In this document: piece by piece, positions 24,040 through 32,909 of the stretch
Numbering within the stretch: the stretch's first letter is position 1
Layout of the letters: every line of letters begins with the position of its first letter
NCBI GenBank assembly: GCA_963785245.1
Contig: CAWAUO010000001.1
Coordinates: 248,001 to 312,000 of the forward strand
Reading direction: 5' to 3'
Source: JAHEEL01 sp963785245
Lineage (GTDB): Bacteria > Actinomycetota > Acidimicrobiia > Spongiisociales > UBA5794
DNA length: 64,000 bases
Position numbers and translations under genes: made by a program
Notes under the pieces: model-generated
What the model was told of the DNA's origin: nothing
Databases searched by the model: none
What the model saw: only the letters and a program-made list of their open reading frames with translations

Positions 24040-24927
24040 TCAGCCGTTGTCGGTCTCTCGGGGTGGGCGGGGGATCAGCACGGACGTGTTCCTGGTGTAG
24101 GCCCGAAAATCCTCGTCCTCGCCCCATCGTTTCTCGGCGCGGGTCTCCAGCATTGGGATGCCGCTGACACGAGTGAGCAACAGGATGACGAACACCGGAG
24201 AGATCAGAACGACCCAGCGCCAGCCCGACAGGATTGGGACGGCCATGATGGCCATGCCGATCCACAGCACGATCTCTCCGAAGTAGTTGGGGTGACGAGA
24301 CCATGACCACAGGCCGGTGGTGATGAAGCGGCCATCGTTCGCCGGGTTCTGTTTGAACGTCGACTTCTGCCGGTCCGCCACGAATTCGATCGCGAAGCCG
24401 GCAATCCAGACGACGATGCCAACGATCGCGACCCAGCCGATGGACTTCCGTTCGACGCCCGTGATGATCGCCAACGCCGCTGCGATTGTGAGTAGAACCC
24501 ACAGTCCCTGCAGGGTCCACGTCATGAAGAAACGCAGCGGGTCGACCTTGATCTCGTCGAATCGGCCGTCACGGCCATCGCGTCGGACCCGGCGGAAGAG
24601 GAAGGTTCCGAGTCGCAGGGCCCACACGGCAACCATTGCCGCAGCGATCACGGCTCGCGCGTCGAGGTCGGCGCTGAGGAGGAGCGCTACCACCGTCACG
24701 GTCAGATAGGTGGCGCTTCCGGTGAGGTCGAAGTAGTGCTCCGTCTTCTTCTGGTTGGACGGTATGAAAACCACCCAGTTGATGACGTAGGCGAGCAGCG
24801 CGCACAACGCGAAGACCGGCATCCATCCGACTGTGGTGCTGCCATCGCTCCCGGCGAGTGCGACGAGCGCACCGATGACGACGGCGATGGTGATTCCGAT
24901 CACAGATCGACGGGCTTCGGGAGTCAT
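24040..24927 (-). CDS. DUF1295 membrane protein (steroid 5-alpha-reductase-like fold)
   Basis: 295-aa integral membrane protein with six to seven hydrophobic segments. The C-terminal DUF1295 signature is clear: GRFITTGLWSWSRHPNYFGE followed by WGEDEDFRAYTRNTSVLIP, as in membrane reductases and methyltransferases related to steroid 5-alpha-reductase and ICMT. The conserved RHPNYFGE and the late aspartates suggest NADPH-dependent reductase-like activity, substrate unknown. ATG at 24927 is preferred over an upstream in-frame start at 25017, since the first 30 extra residues are not hydrophobic or conserved-looking. First core gene after the island. Confidence 0.88.
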   Translation of the reverse strand: MTPEARRSVIGITIAVVIGALVALAGSDGSTTVGWMPVFALCALLAYVINWVVFIPSNQKKTEHYFDLTGSATYLTVTVVALLLSADLDARAVIAAAMVAVWALRLGTFLFRRVRRDGRDGRFDEIKVDPLRFFMTWTLQGLWVLLTIAAALAIITGVERKSIGWVAIVGIVVWIAGFAIEFVADRQKSTFKQNPANDGRFITTGLWSWSRHPNYFGEIVLWIGMAIMAVPILSGWRWVVLISPVFVILLLTRVSGIPMLETRAEKRWGEDEDFRAYTRNTSVLIPRPPRETDNG

Positions 24928-25062
24928 GGAGCGCACGATAGGGCACGAAGACGCGAGGTCGCCATTCCATCGCCGGGGGAGCGAAGGCAACCGATGGACA
25001 ATCGAGATGCCGCCCACCCGCGGCCGACCTGCACCGGTTCGGGGGGATCTCGTCGTTTCGAC

Positions 25063-26016
25063 CTACACGGCGACCGGGGTCTCGAACCCCTCCGGTTTGA
25101 CGGCCAGTACCGACGCGTTGACGGTGCCGAGCACGCGTTCTGCCGTGTTGCCGATGAAGACGCCATTGAGACCCGCCCGAGCCAGGGTCCCCATCACAAG
25201 GACGCCCGGCTGTTGCGCCTCAAGAACTCTTCGTATGGCCTCGCCGGGTTCACCCCGCTCAAGATGCTCCTCGATCGGGACATCGAAGTCGGGCATGATC
25301 TCCAAGAGACGCTTCATCCCCATCGTTGCGATCCGGTGCTCCTCGGCGACCAGCGCGTCCACTTGTTCGACCGGCGGCCGAATTCGGCCCCGCCGGAGGA
25401 GCGATTCACCCTCCAGCGTCCACGCGTGAACGACATGGAGCGTGCCCCCGCGCCGTGCCGCGAGCGATCCTGCGATTTCCAGCAGCATCCCGTCGAGTGA
25501 ATCGGCATGGATTCCCTCGTCGAAGGGTCCCACGGCCACGGCCACATCCGGATCTTCTCCCTCGCTCTCCGAACGCACCCACACCGGTACTGGGCACTTC
25601 CTGAGAAGGTGCATCGCCAACGATGACCCGGCAAGCCCGGGGAATCGCGAGGCGGAAGTCGCGCCAACCATGACGAGATCGTGATTTCGGCTGACGACCG
25701 TACGGATCACCTCGACGAAGTCTCTGCCGGCGGCAACCACGACGTCCACCGGCACGCGGGCGCCCTCGATGGTGCGGGCAACCCGGGCGGCGAGGTCCTG
25801 CAACTCTTCGCGTCGCGCATCGAGGAGGAGACTCCCCACGTCGTAGCTCTCGCCGTCCTGCATCACGATGCTCCGCCGAGTGCGCTCGGAATCCACGTGA
25901 CCGAAGAGGGTGACACGTCCATCGTTGCGGACGGCAAGGTCGATGGCGCGCGTGAGGAGCGCTGGAAGCGCTGCATCTTCGCCCGCGACCACCAGGATGT
26001 TCTTGAACCGTTTCAT
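25063..26016 (-). CDS. Universal stress protein with two UspA domains
   Basis: 317 aa, ATG at 26016 preceded by GGAGG. Domain 1 (about 1-150) starts MKRFKNILVVAGEDAALPAL and includes DLVMVGATSASRFPGLAGSS, a Usp nucleotide-loop-like G-x2-G motif with LRKCPVPVWV after it. Domain 2 (about 160-317) ends GVLVMGTLARAGLNGVFIGN and TAERVLGTVNASVLAVKP, the typical ATP-binding G-x2-G-x9-G-S/T region. Tandem Usp proteins act in stress adaptation. Its start overlaps the stop of the upstream wHTH gene by 4 nt (ATGA), so the two are translationally coupled. Confidence 0.92.
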   Translation of the reverse strand: MKRFKNILVVAGEDAALPALLTRAIDLAVRNDGRVTLFGHVDSERTRRSIVMQDGESYDVGSLLLDARREELQDLAARVARTIEGARVPVDVVVAAGRDFVEVIRTVVSRNHDLVMVGATSASRFPGLAGSSLAMHLLRKCPVPVWVRSESEGEDPDVAVAVGPFDEGIHADSLDGMLLEIAGSLAARRGGTLHVVHAWTLEGESLLRRGRIRPPVEQVDALVAEEHRIATMGMKRLLEIMPDFDVPIEEHLERGEPGEAIRRVLEAQQPGVLVMGTLARAGLNGVFIGNTAERVLGTVNASVLAVKPEGFETPVAV

Positions 26017-26327
26017 TTCGGGCCTCCAGCATGAGTCGGTCGAACGGGGTCGAGACTTCGCGTGCCGACGTCCAGATGACGCTCGAGTGGATGATTCGAA
26101 TTCCTGCGTGGGTTGTCTTCGTAGCGAATCCTCCGTCCTCCACGCGGATGCGAGAGGTGTCCGGCTGCCTCGCGTTCGCCGATGTTCCGCTGCGCGGCGC
26201 GCTCGGCAATGCCGGCCTCGGTCGGTATCTGGCGGGTCCTGATCCCCGGCCTCTCGGCGATGCACACCAGCACATGTCCGTGGTTCGTGAGAAGCGAGCA
26301 GCCGTGACGGTCGGTCGATTCGATCAT
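26013..26327 (-). CDS. Winged-helix transcriptional regulator, paralogue 1
   Basis: 104 aa. Sequence LLTNHGHVLVCIAERPGIRT and GHLSHPRGGRRIRYEDNP match paralogue 2 at 32378-32665 and have a wHTH pattern (ArsR/MarR-like: helices, recognition helix around ERAAQRNIGE, then a basic wing). ATG at 26327 has GGAG 8 nt upstream. Overlaps the Usp start by ATGA, so it is cotranscribed with it and may control it. Compared with paralogue 2 its recognition helix is more divergent. Confidence 0.75.
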   Translation of the reverse strand: MIESTDRHGCSLLTNHGHVLVCIAERPGIRTRQIPTEAGIAERAAQRNIGEREAAGHLSHPRGGRRIRYEDNPRRNSNHPLERHLDVGTRSLDPVRPTHAGGPK

Positions 26328-26380
26328 TGCGTGTCTCCGATTTCCTGAGATGGGATATGGGAACGATTTAACACTAACAT

Positions 26381-26397
26381 ATCGTATGCGATACGAT
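26381..26397. promoter_or_regulatory. Palindromic operator-like site in the divergent promoter region
   Basis: ATCGTAT-GCG-ATACGAT is a perfect inverted repeat with 7-bp arms, 54 bp upstream of the wHTH gene start. It lies in an AT-rich patch between the wHTH-Usp operon and the + strand antiporter genes. A natural candidate for autoregulation by the wHTH protein (inference). Confidence 0.6.
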
Positions 26398-26452
26398 TCA
26401 CGCAACAGGTTTCATAAATCGGGAACGGGAGGTCCCTGGGAGCCTTGATGTG

Positions 26453-26662
26453 ATGAACCTGCTGCTGGTTCTCATCGCCGCGCTCGCAGGTGGTCGACCT
26501 GTCCAGTGACTTAGCCATCCGGCGACCCTCGGGGAGTTCGGCGCCGGAATCATCCTGGGCCCGCCGCTCGTCGGGTTGATCCAGGCCGACAACCTCGTGG
26601 CGCTGGGTCCGCTCAGCGAGACCTTTGTGGCAGGCCACGAACCAATTGGTATCGTCATCTGA
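26453..26662 (+). pseudogene. Remnant of a CPA2 (Kef-type) cation/proton antiporter N-terminus
   Basis: A 70-codon stretch with one in-frame TGA: MNLLLVLIAALAGGRPVQ, stop, then LSHPATLGEFGAGIILGPPL and VGLIQADNLVALGPLSETF. The pattern is the first two membrane helices of Kef/CPA2 antiporters (GxxxxxLGxPxxLGExxxGxxLGPxxLG). The rest of the gene is gone; it is followed 45 bp later by mrpA. Confidence 0.65.
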
Positions 26663-26707
26663 CGGCCGAGTCCTCTACGAACTCCCGAGACGTATCTCCA
26701 GGAAGCC

Positions 26708-28972
26708 ATGCTGCTCACTCTCTCAATCGCCGCATATATCGTCGTGATCCCCATCCTGTGGGCTGTCAGCGTCCGGTTCCCACGCGCCATCGTTCCGATC
26801 GCTGCTGTGCCGTATGTACTCCAACTTATGCTGGTCTCTGCACTCACGCTTGGGTGGCTGCCAGGGGGCTACGAGGCCATTGAATGGATCCCCTCCCTCG
26901 GTGTCACCATCGGTCTCTCGACAGACCCATTCGCCTTGCTCCTGACTGCGGTCGTGTCGGGGATCGGTCTGTTGATCGTGGTGTACGCCGGTGGGTATTT
27001 CGAGGATCCGTCCAAGCGATCGCGATTCCTCGCCCACATGTCGCTGTTCACGGCGGGCATGGCCGGCGTCGTCGCATCCGATGAACTGCTCGGCCTGTTC
27101 GTATTCTGGGAAATCACGACGGTGGCGTCGTACCTGCTCATTGGTTTTGACGACGAGAAGGATGAGGCTCGCTCCGCAGCCCTCCAGGCGATACTGGTGA
27201 CGACGGCGGGCGGGTTGGCCATGCTCGCTGGGTTCGTGCTTCTGGCAATGGCATCCGGCACAACCCGCATTTCGGCCATCGTGGCCGACCCCCCGTCGGG
27301 CACGATGGTGTCAGTGGCCCTTGTGCTGGTGTTCCTCGGGGCGTTCACGAAGTCGGCGCAGTTCCCGTTCCACTTCTGGTTGCCGAATGCGATGTCTGCC
27401 CCGACACCGGCATCCGCCTATCTGCACTCAGCAACGATGGTCAAGGCCGGGATCGTCCTGCTGCTCCTTCTCGCCCCGGGATTCGCGTCGACTGCGCTCT
27501 GGACATGGGTCGTGACCAGTGTCGGTCTTATCACGATGGCGCTCGGCGCGACCGTTGCGCTCAAGCAGCGCGACCTCAAGTTGTTGCTTGCCTACGGAAC
27601 GGTCAGCCAACTCGGATTCATGACCGCCCTCATCGGGCTCGGGTTCACGGCCGCTGGCCTTTCCGTCCTGGTGGGCCATTCCCTGTTCAAGGCGGCCCTG
27701 TTTCTCATTGTCGGGATTGTCGACAAGGCTTCCGGCACGCGCCGGATCGGGGAGCTGTCGGGCGTGGGAGCGCGCATGCCGGTCGTGGCCGCTGCGGGTG
27801 CGATTGCTGCCGGTTCGATGGCGGGCATACCTCCGCTTCTCGGATTCGTTACGAAGGAGGCGGCGTTCGACACCCTCATAGCGGCCGAGGACTGGTTTGC
27901 GCTCGCCATCGTCGCGACCGCATCTGCGTTCACCGTTGCCTACGCCGCTCGGTGGTGGTTCGGGGCGTTTGGATCCGACACGAGGATCGTTCCAAGCGAG
28001 GTTGCCCGCCCAAAGGTTGCCATGGCGGTTGCGCCGATCGTTCTCGGCCTCCTGACCGTGGCGCTCGGCATCAATCCACAGCCACTCGCCGGTGCGGTGA
28101 AGGAGGCCGTCGGCCAGAGCGTCAAGCTCGTTCTGTGGCCGGGTCTGACGCCCGCCCTTGCCGTCTCTTCGCTCGTGCTCGTCGGAGGCGTTTCGCTCTT
28201 CTTTGTTCTGTCGATGGAAGCCGCTCAGGGCTGGCAGAGATGGCGTTCAGGTGTCCCGGCGATGGCCGATGTCTACGCGGCAGGGCTGAGCGGCCTCGGC
28301 CGGACGGCACGTGCCGTCACCGGCGTCGTTCAGAACGGATCGCTACCGGTGTATCTCGCGGTGATCGTGGTTTCTGTGCTTGGGGTTCCCGCCGTGACGT
28401 GGCTCGTCGCGTGGCAACCTTCGTTCTCGCTGCCCATCTGGAATCGACCCAGTGAGATCCTCCTGGCGCTGGTGGCTGTCGCGGGCGCCATCGCTGCGAC
28501 CCGCGTGCAGCGGCGCATGGCAGCGGCCCTCATGATTGGTGTGGTCGGCTACGCCGTGGCCGGGATCTACGTGATCTTCTCCGCTCCCGATCTTGCCCTC
28601 ACGCAACTCCTCATCGAGACCCTCACCGTCGCGCTCTTCGCCTTCGTTCTCGTCAAGCTGCCGAGAAGGTTCGGAGCGCTGCCCCGGTCGATCACGCCGC
28701 GCGCAAGGATCGCCGTGGCTGTCTTTGCCGGCGCAGTCGTCACATTCGCGGCGCTCGCGACCTCAACTGTGACACCGGACCGACTCATTGCAGAGGAGTA
28801 CATCGCTGAGGCACCGGCTGCCGGCGGGAAGAACGTGGTGAACGTCGTCCTTACGAACTTCCGCGCCCTCGACACGCTCGGCGAGATCACGGTGCTGGTT
28901 GCCGCTGGCCTCGGCATCGTGGCACTGATCCGACCAGCGACGCTGCGGCGAGATCGGAGCGGAGCGTCATGA
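26708..28972 (+). CDS. mrpA: Mrp Na+/H+ antiporter subunit A
   Basis: 754-aa membrane subunit related to NuoL. The proton-conducting core (about 100-400) has VFWEITTVASYLLIGFDDEK, FTKSAQFPFHFWLPNAMSAP and the region TPASAYLHSATMVKAG. The C-terminal part includes the MbhD-like segment with SAPDLALTQLLIETLTVALF and the MbhE-like segment NVVLTNFRALDTLGEITVLV. Works with MrpB-G to exchange Na+ for H+ across the membrane. First gene of the operon; its stop overlaps mrpB by ATGA. Confidence 0.95.
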   Translation: MLLTLSIAAYIVVIPILWAVSVRFPRAIVPIAAVPYVLQLMLVSALTLGWLPGGYEAIEWIPSLGVTIGLSTDPFALLLTAVVSGIGLLIVVYAGGYFEDPSKRSRFLAHMSLFTAGMAGVVASDELLGLFVFWEITTVASYLLIGFDDEKDEARSAALQAILVTTAGGLAMLAGFVLLAMASGTTRISAIVADPPSGTMVSVALVLVFLGAFTKSAQFPFHFWLPNAMSAPTPASAYLHSATMVKAGIVLLLLLAPGFASTALWTWVVTSVGLITMALGATVALKQRDLKLLLAYGTVSQLGFMTALIGLGFTAAGLSVLVGHSLFKAALFLIVGIVDKASGTRRIGELSGVGARMPVVAAAGAIAAGSMAGIPPLLGFVTKEAAFDTLIAAEDWFALAIVATASAFTVAYAARWWFGAFGSDTRIVPSEVARPKVAMAVAPIVLGLLTVALGINPQPLAGAVKEAVGQSVKLVLWPGLTPALAVSSLVLVGGVSLFFVLSMEAAQGWQRWRSGVPAMADVYAAGLSGLGRTARAVTGVVQNGSLPVYLAVIVVSVLGVPAVTWLVAWQPSFSLPIWNRPSEILLALVAVAGAIAATRVQRRMAAALMIGVVGYAVAGIYVIFSAPDLALTQLLIETLTVALFAFVLVKLPRRFGALPRSITPRARIAVAVFAGAVVTFAALATSTVTPDRLIAEEYIAEAPAAGGKNVVNVVLTNFRALDTLGEITVLVAAGLGIVALIRPATLRRDRSGAS

Positions 28973-29397
28973 GAATCCGATTCTCTCCCCTCCTTGCGAT
29001 CGGCACCCAGACGATGGTGCCGACGCTGATGCTCTTCTCGGTGTACCTCCTTGTAGTCGGACACGACGTTCCCGGCGGTGGATTCGCCGGCGGCCTCATC
29101 GCTTCATCGGCGCTCTTGCTGGTGTTTCTCGCGTTCGGTAGCGGTGGTGTGCGTCGCGCGTTTCCGATCAATCCGGAGACGGCGATGGGTGTTGGCCTGA
29201 TCCTTGCCCTCCTGGCCGGTTCGATCGGCCTGGTGTTCGGGAACACCTTCCTGACCTACACCTACGCACAGTGGACCGTTCCGGTCATCGGCGACATCAA
29301 GGTGTCAACGCTGCTTCTGTTCGACGTCGGCGTCTACCTCGTGGTGATCGGACTCGTGGCGACCGCCATTCTCAACCTCGGATCGGATCGCAGATGA
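28969..29397 (+). CDS. mrpB: Mrp antiporter subunit B
   Basis: 142 aa, four hydrophobic segments. The MnhB signature GHDVPGGGFAGGLIAS is at about residues 34-49, preceded by PTLMLFSVYLLVV. Overlaps mrpA and mrpC by 4 nt on each side (ATGA), typical for a tightly coupled complex operon. Confidence 0.95.
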   Translation: MRIRFSPLLAIGTQTMVPTLMLFSVYLLVVGHDVPGGGFAGGLIASSALLLVFLAFGSGGVRRAFPINPETAMGVGLILALLAGSIGLVFGNTFLTYTYAQWTVPVIGDIKVSTLLLFDVGVYLVVIGLVATAILNLGSDRR

Positions 29398-29756
29398 CCT
29401 GGACGATCGCCCTCGCCGCCGGGATCCTCTTCGGAGCAGGCACGTATCTCATTCTGCAGAGGCTGCTGAGTCGCATCATCGTGGGACTCGGACTGATTGC
29501 CCACGCGGCCAACCTCATCCTGCTCGGGTCAGGCGGTGCACCGGGCGCGCCACCGGTGCTCGAAGACGGCAGCGTCGGCCCGTACTCGGACCCCCTGGAG
29601 CAGGCATTGGTGCTGACCGCGATCGTGATCACCTTTGGTATCACGGCCTTCCTGCTGGCCCTCGCATACCGATCGTGGACCGAGCAAGGCTCGGACGAGG
29701 TTGAAGATGACACCGAGGACCAGCGGATCGCTCGCAGGCGGGAGGCGCGATCGTGA
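29394..29756 (+). CDS. mrpC: Mrp antiporter subunit C
   Basis: 120-aa NuoK-like subunit with three membrane helices: MTWTIALAAGILFGAGTYLI, IIVGLGLIAHAANLILLGSG and the helix with ALVLTAIVITFGITAFLLAL. The segment PYSDPLEQALVLTAIVI is the NuoK/MnhC signature. The charged tail (DEVEDDTEDQRIARRREARS) is cytoplasmic. Overlaps mrpD by 4 nt (GTGA). Confidence 0.95.
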   Translation: MTWTIALAAGILFGAGTYLILQRLLSRIIVGLGLIAHAANLILLGSGGAPGAPPVLEDGSVGPYSDPLEQALVLTAIVITFGITAFLLALAYRSWTEQGSDEVEDDTEDQRIARRREARS

Positions 29757-31225
29757 CGGCGCTGGCAACACTCCCCGTTGTGATTCCGCTGCTCGCCGGC
29801 GCCTTGACGTTGGTGGTGGGCCGTCGCGTTGCCTTGCAGCGGGGCATCAGTCTGGTGGCGAGTGCCGGATCGGTTGTTGTGGCCGCGATCCTGCTGTTCA
29901 TCGTCGATACGCAGGGCGCGATTTCGGTCTCGGTTGGGGGATGGGCGCCGCCGATCGGGATTCAACTCGTTGCCGATCGATTCTCGGTCCTGCTCCTTCT
30001 GGTATCGACCGTGGCATTGTTCGCCGTTCTCTCGTATGCCGTGAGTCACCAAGCAACCGACGAGGGGTTCCGTGGGTTCCACGCGGTGTACCAGATCCTC
30101 GGTGCAGGCGTGGCGCTGGCCTTGCTGACGGGCGATCTGTTCACACTCTTCGTCGCTTTCGAGATCATGCTGACCGCGAGCTACGTACTCCTGACCCACG
30201 CAGCCGACGGCCGACAGACGAGAACAGCGATCACCTACGTGGTCATCGGACTCGTCGCGTCCGCTCTGTTCCTGATCACGATCGGACTGATCTACGGGGT
30301 GGCCGGAAGCGTCAACCTCGCGGACCTTTCGGGTCGCCTCGACAACGTGGACCCGGGCCTCCGGCGTGGCCTCGGCTGGATGCTGTTCATGGTGTTCGGC
30401 ATCAAGGCTGCCATCTTCCCACTGTTCTTCTGGCTCCCGGACTCGTATCCCGTGGCGCCAACGCCGGTGACCGCTCTTTTCGCCGGACTGCTGACCAAGA
30501 TCGGGGTCTACGCCATCATCCGCACCCAGACCCTGCTGTTCCCGAGCGAAGGCCTGTCGCCATTCATGCTCGCCATTGCGGGACTGACCATGATCGTGGG
30601 CGTGCTCGGAGCTATTGCTCAAACGGACATCAAGCGGATTCTGTCGTTCCACATCGTCAGCCAGATCGGATATATGATCATGGGCCTCGGGTTCGGGACG
30701 GCGGCGGGTGTCGCGGCGGCGATCGTGTTCATCGTGCATCAGATCATCGTGAAGGCATCACTCTTCCTCGTGGGAGGCCTCGTCGAGGAATCGGAGGGAA
30801 CCGGTGCGATCGACGCGGTGAGCGGTGTTGCCCGACGGTCACCAATCATCGCCGCGCTGTTCCTTCCGGCGGCTCTCAGCCTCGCCGGGTTCCCGCCGTT
30901 CTCCGGGTTCGTGGGCAAGCTGGCGCTCGTTGAAGCCGGCTTTGCCGCCGGGGCTTGGCTCATCGTGGGTGTATCGCTGGTGGCAAGCGTGCTGACGCTC
31001 TTCTCCATGACGAAGATCTGGGCTGGTGTCTTCTGGGGAACACCGAACACGAACGAACGACGCATCACGCCGTGGGGAATGGCGGGAGCGACGGCGGCCC
31101 TCATCGCGGTCAGCTTGGTGGTAGCCATCGTGGCCGAACCGTTGGTGGGGTATGCCGGGCGAGCAGCGGAGGATCTACTGGCAGCTCCGGATACCGTCGC
31201 CCTGGTCGAAGGTAGGACACCATGA
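29753..31225 (+). CDS. mrpD: Mrp antiporter subunit D
   Basis: 490-aa NuoN/M-like proton-translocating subunit with about 14 helices. Motifs: FVAFEIMLTASYVLLTHAAD (conserved Glu of helix 5), KAAIFPLFFWLPDSYPVAPT, ALFAGLLTKIGVYAIIR (conserved Lys), FHIVSQIGYMIMGLG. GTG start at 29753 overlaps the mrpC stop. The gene after it is mrpF, not mrpE. Confidence 0.95.
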   Translation: MTALATLPVVIPLLAGALTLVVGRRVALQRGISLVASAGSVVVAAILLFIVDTQGAISVSVGGWAPPIGIQLVADRFSVLLLLVSTVALFAVLSYAVSHQATDEGFRGFHAVYQILGAGVALALLTGDLFTLFVAFEIMLTASYVLLTHAADGRQTRTAITYVVIGLVASALFLITIGLIYGVAGSVNLADLSGRLDNVDPGLRRGLGWMLFMVFGIKAAIFPLFFWLPDSYPVAPTPVTALFAGLLTKIGVYAIIRTQTLLFPSEGLSPFMLAIAGLTMIVGVLGAIAQTDIKRILSFHIVSQIGYMIMGLGFGTAAGVAAAIVFIVHQIIVKASLFLVGGLVEESEGTGAIDAVSGVARRSPIIAALFLPAALSLAGFPPFSGFVGKLALVEAGFAAGAWLIVGVSLVASVLTLFSMTKIWAGVFWGTPNTNERRITPWGMAGATAALIAVSLVVAIVAEPLVGYAGRAAEDLLAAPDTVALVEGRTP

Positions 31226-31485
31226 CGGTTGCCGCCATCATCTCCGGGTTCTTCCTCGTGTTCGCAGTGCTCGCCTCAGTCGTCCGGATCGTCCGCGGAC
31301 CGTCGGTTGCCGACCGTATGGTTGCACTCGACACGGCGCTCTTCGCCGGTGTGGGGGGCCTCGGGCTCTACATCGTCGCCACCGGCGACACGACGTATCT
31401 CCCGGTGCTGGTCGTAGCCGTGCTCACGGCGTTCATCAGCACGATCATCGTGGCCCGGTACATCGAGGAAGAGACGCGGCGATGA
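31222..31485 (+). CDS. mrpF: Mrp antiporter subunit F
   Basis: 87 aa, three helices, with the MnhF signature RIVRGPSVADRMVALDTALF at about residues 23-42. ATG at 31222 overlaps the mrpD stop; its own stop overlaps the next start (ATGA). Confidence 0.94.
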   Translation: MTVAAIISGFFLVFAVLASVVRIVRGPSVADRMVALDTALFAGVGGLGLYIVATGDTTYLPVLVVAVLTAFISTIIVARYIEEETRR

Positions 31486-32342
31486 TCATCGACATCATCG
31501 GGGGCTCGCTCGTTGTTGCCGGATCCGCGTTGATGGCGCTTGGCGCCTTCGGTCTGATTCGCTTCCCGGACGTGTTCACGCGCATGCACGCCGCCACCAA
31601 GGCTGCGACGGTTGGCGTTATCGCCACTACAACCGCGGCGAGTTTCGAGGCCGGCGCTCTCGGTGGAGCGCTCATCCTCCTGATCGTGGTTGCGATGCTC
31701 TTCCTCTCGGGTCCGCTGGGCATGAGCCTCCTCGCCCGAGCCGCCTACCACGACCCGGAGACGCCGCGAGTCCGATCGATCGTCGAACTGGATGCTGAGC
31801 TGCCGGGCTCCGAGTCCATACCGACGGGCCGGGCACGCGGAACGACCGCGCTGCTCGCCGTATGGCTCTTCATCGTGTGGATCGCCGCGTTCGGATCGGT
31901 ATCGCCCAACGTGGTGGTGGGTGGATTGATCGTGGCGCTCGGGATCGCGTATGCGTTCCGAACGGTTGCCCCGCGGTGGTCCGGCGCGCTCCTGCGCCCC
32001 GCAGCCGGGCTTGCATTCGCGGCCTACTTCATCCGTCAGATGATCGTCTCGACGTGGGACGTGAGCCTGGCGCTCCGTCTTCGACCAGACGAGATCAGCC
32101 CTGCGGTGCTTGAAGTGCCACTGACGGCACGGTCGCGATCCGCCGTCACGCTCCTGATGAACTCGGTGTCGTTCACGCCGGGAACCGTCGCCCTCGAGGT
32201 GCACGATCGCAAGCTCTATGTGCACGTGCTCGACGTGCAAGACCCTGAGGACGCGCTCCGGAGCATCATCGCAATGGAGACGCGCATCATCGCGTTGTTC
32301 GGGGAGGATGCTGCCGCCGACGCGCTCGACGACCAGCAGTAG
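31482..32342 (+). CDS. Fused Mrp antiporter subunits G and E
   Basis: 286 aa. Residues 1-95 are MrpG: GGSLVVAGSALMALGAFGLI, RFPDVFTRMHAATKAATVGV, then the helix with GGALILLIVVAMLFLSGPLG. A linker (about 96-115, RSIVELDAELPGSESIPTG) joins to MrpE (about 116-286): TALLAVWLFIVWIAAFGSVS, AAYFIRQMIVSTWDVSLALR, LLMNSVSFTPGTVALEVHDR and KLYVHVLDV. There is no stop or start between them. Normal operons encode E before F and G separately, so both the order (A-B-C-D-F-GE) and the fusion are unusual. The complex should still contain all seven domains. Confidence 0.92.
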   Translation: MIIDIIGGSLVVAGSALMALGAFGLIRFPDVFTRMHAATKAATVGVIATTTAASFEAGALGGALILLIVVAMLFLSGPLGMSLLARAAYHDPETPRVRSIVELDAELPGSESIPTGRARGTTALLAVWLFIVWIAAFGSVSPNVVVGGLIVALGIAYAFRTVAPRWSGALLRPAAGLAFAAYFIRQMIVSTWDVSLALRLRPDEISPAVLEVPLTARSRSAVTLLMNSVSFTPGTVALEVHDRKLYVHVLDVQDPEDALRSIIAMETRIIALFGEDAAADALDDQQ

Positions 32343-32377
32343 AGCAATTCACGTTTCTGATGACGTATGATTCTGCA

Positions 32378-32665
32378 ATGGCAGGAACATACGGTTGGAC
32401 CTTTCTGACGAACCATGCCCATGTGCTGTTGTGCATCGCCGAGAACCCCGATGTGCGGCTGCGCGATGTGGCCGAGCAGGTGGAGATCACCGAGCGAGCG
32501 ACGCAACGGATTGTCGCCGAACTCGAAGGGGCCGGCTACCTGTCCCATGAACGGATCGGCAGGCGGAATCACTACCAGGTTCATGCCGGCCTGCCGTTGC
32601 GCCACCCGTTGGAGGACCATCTCGAGATCGGTGCGCTTCTGGGGATCCTGACCGAGCGCCCCTAG
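32378..32665 (+). CDS. Winged-helix transcriptional regulator, paralogue 2
   Basis: 95 aa from ATG at 32378 (an in-frame ATG at 32360 would add 6). Sequence: FLTNHAHVLLCIAENPDVRL, RDVAEQVEITERATQRIVAE, LEGAGYLSHERIGRRNHYQV; a clear wHTH with ITERATQRIVAEL as recognition helix and a basic wing. Homologous to the gene at 26013-26327. TATGAT at 32366-32371, 6 nt before the ATG, looks like a -10 box and suggests a leaderless transcript. It follows the Mrp operon by 35 bp and may regulate it. Confidence 0.85.
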   Translation: MAGTYGWTFLTNHAHVLLCIAENPDVRLRDVAEQVEITERATQRIVAELEGAGYLSHERIGRRNHYQVHAGLPLRHPLEDHLEIGALLGILTERP

Positions 32666-32909
32666 CCGGGCGGTGCGTCCCCCTCGAGCGAGAGGTCGAT
32701 GAACACGGAGTGACCGCCGGACACCCGATCGCGGAACTGGGCAGTCGGGACGGCACTCTCTCCGCCGATCCCGACCGGTGCCAACGCGTTCTCCTCGGCC
32801 GGTTGTGCGACGGCCTGGGTTTCCCGGTCTCGCCTCGACGTCGTTCTGCAAGACGGCAGCCGTGTGCGCTTCCGCGGTTCGCTAGCGTGTGAACCAGATC
32901 GGAGATCCT

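Noticed and set aside
29372..30739. 455-codon minus-strand frame inside mrpC/mrpD
   Set aside because: Antisense shadow of a GC-rich membrane protein gene; Gln/Glu/Arg/His-rich composition typical of such shadows.
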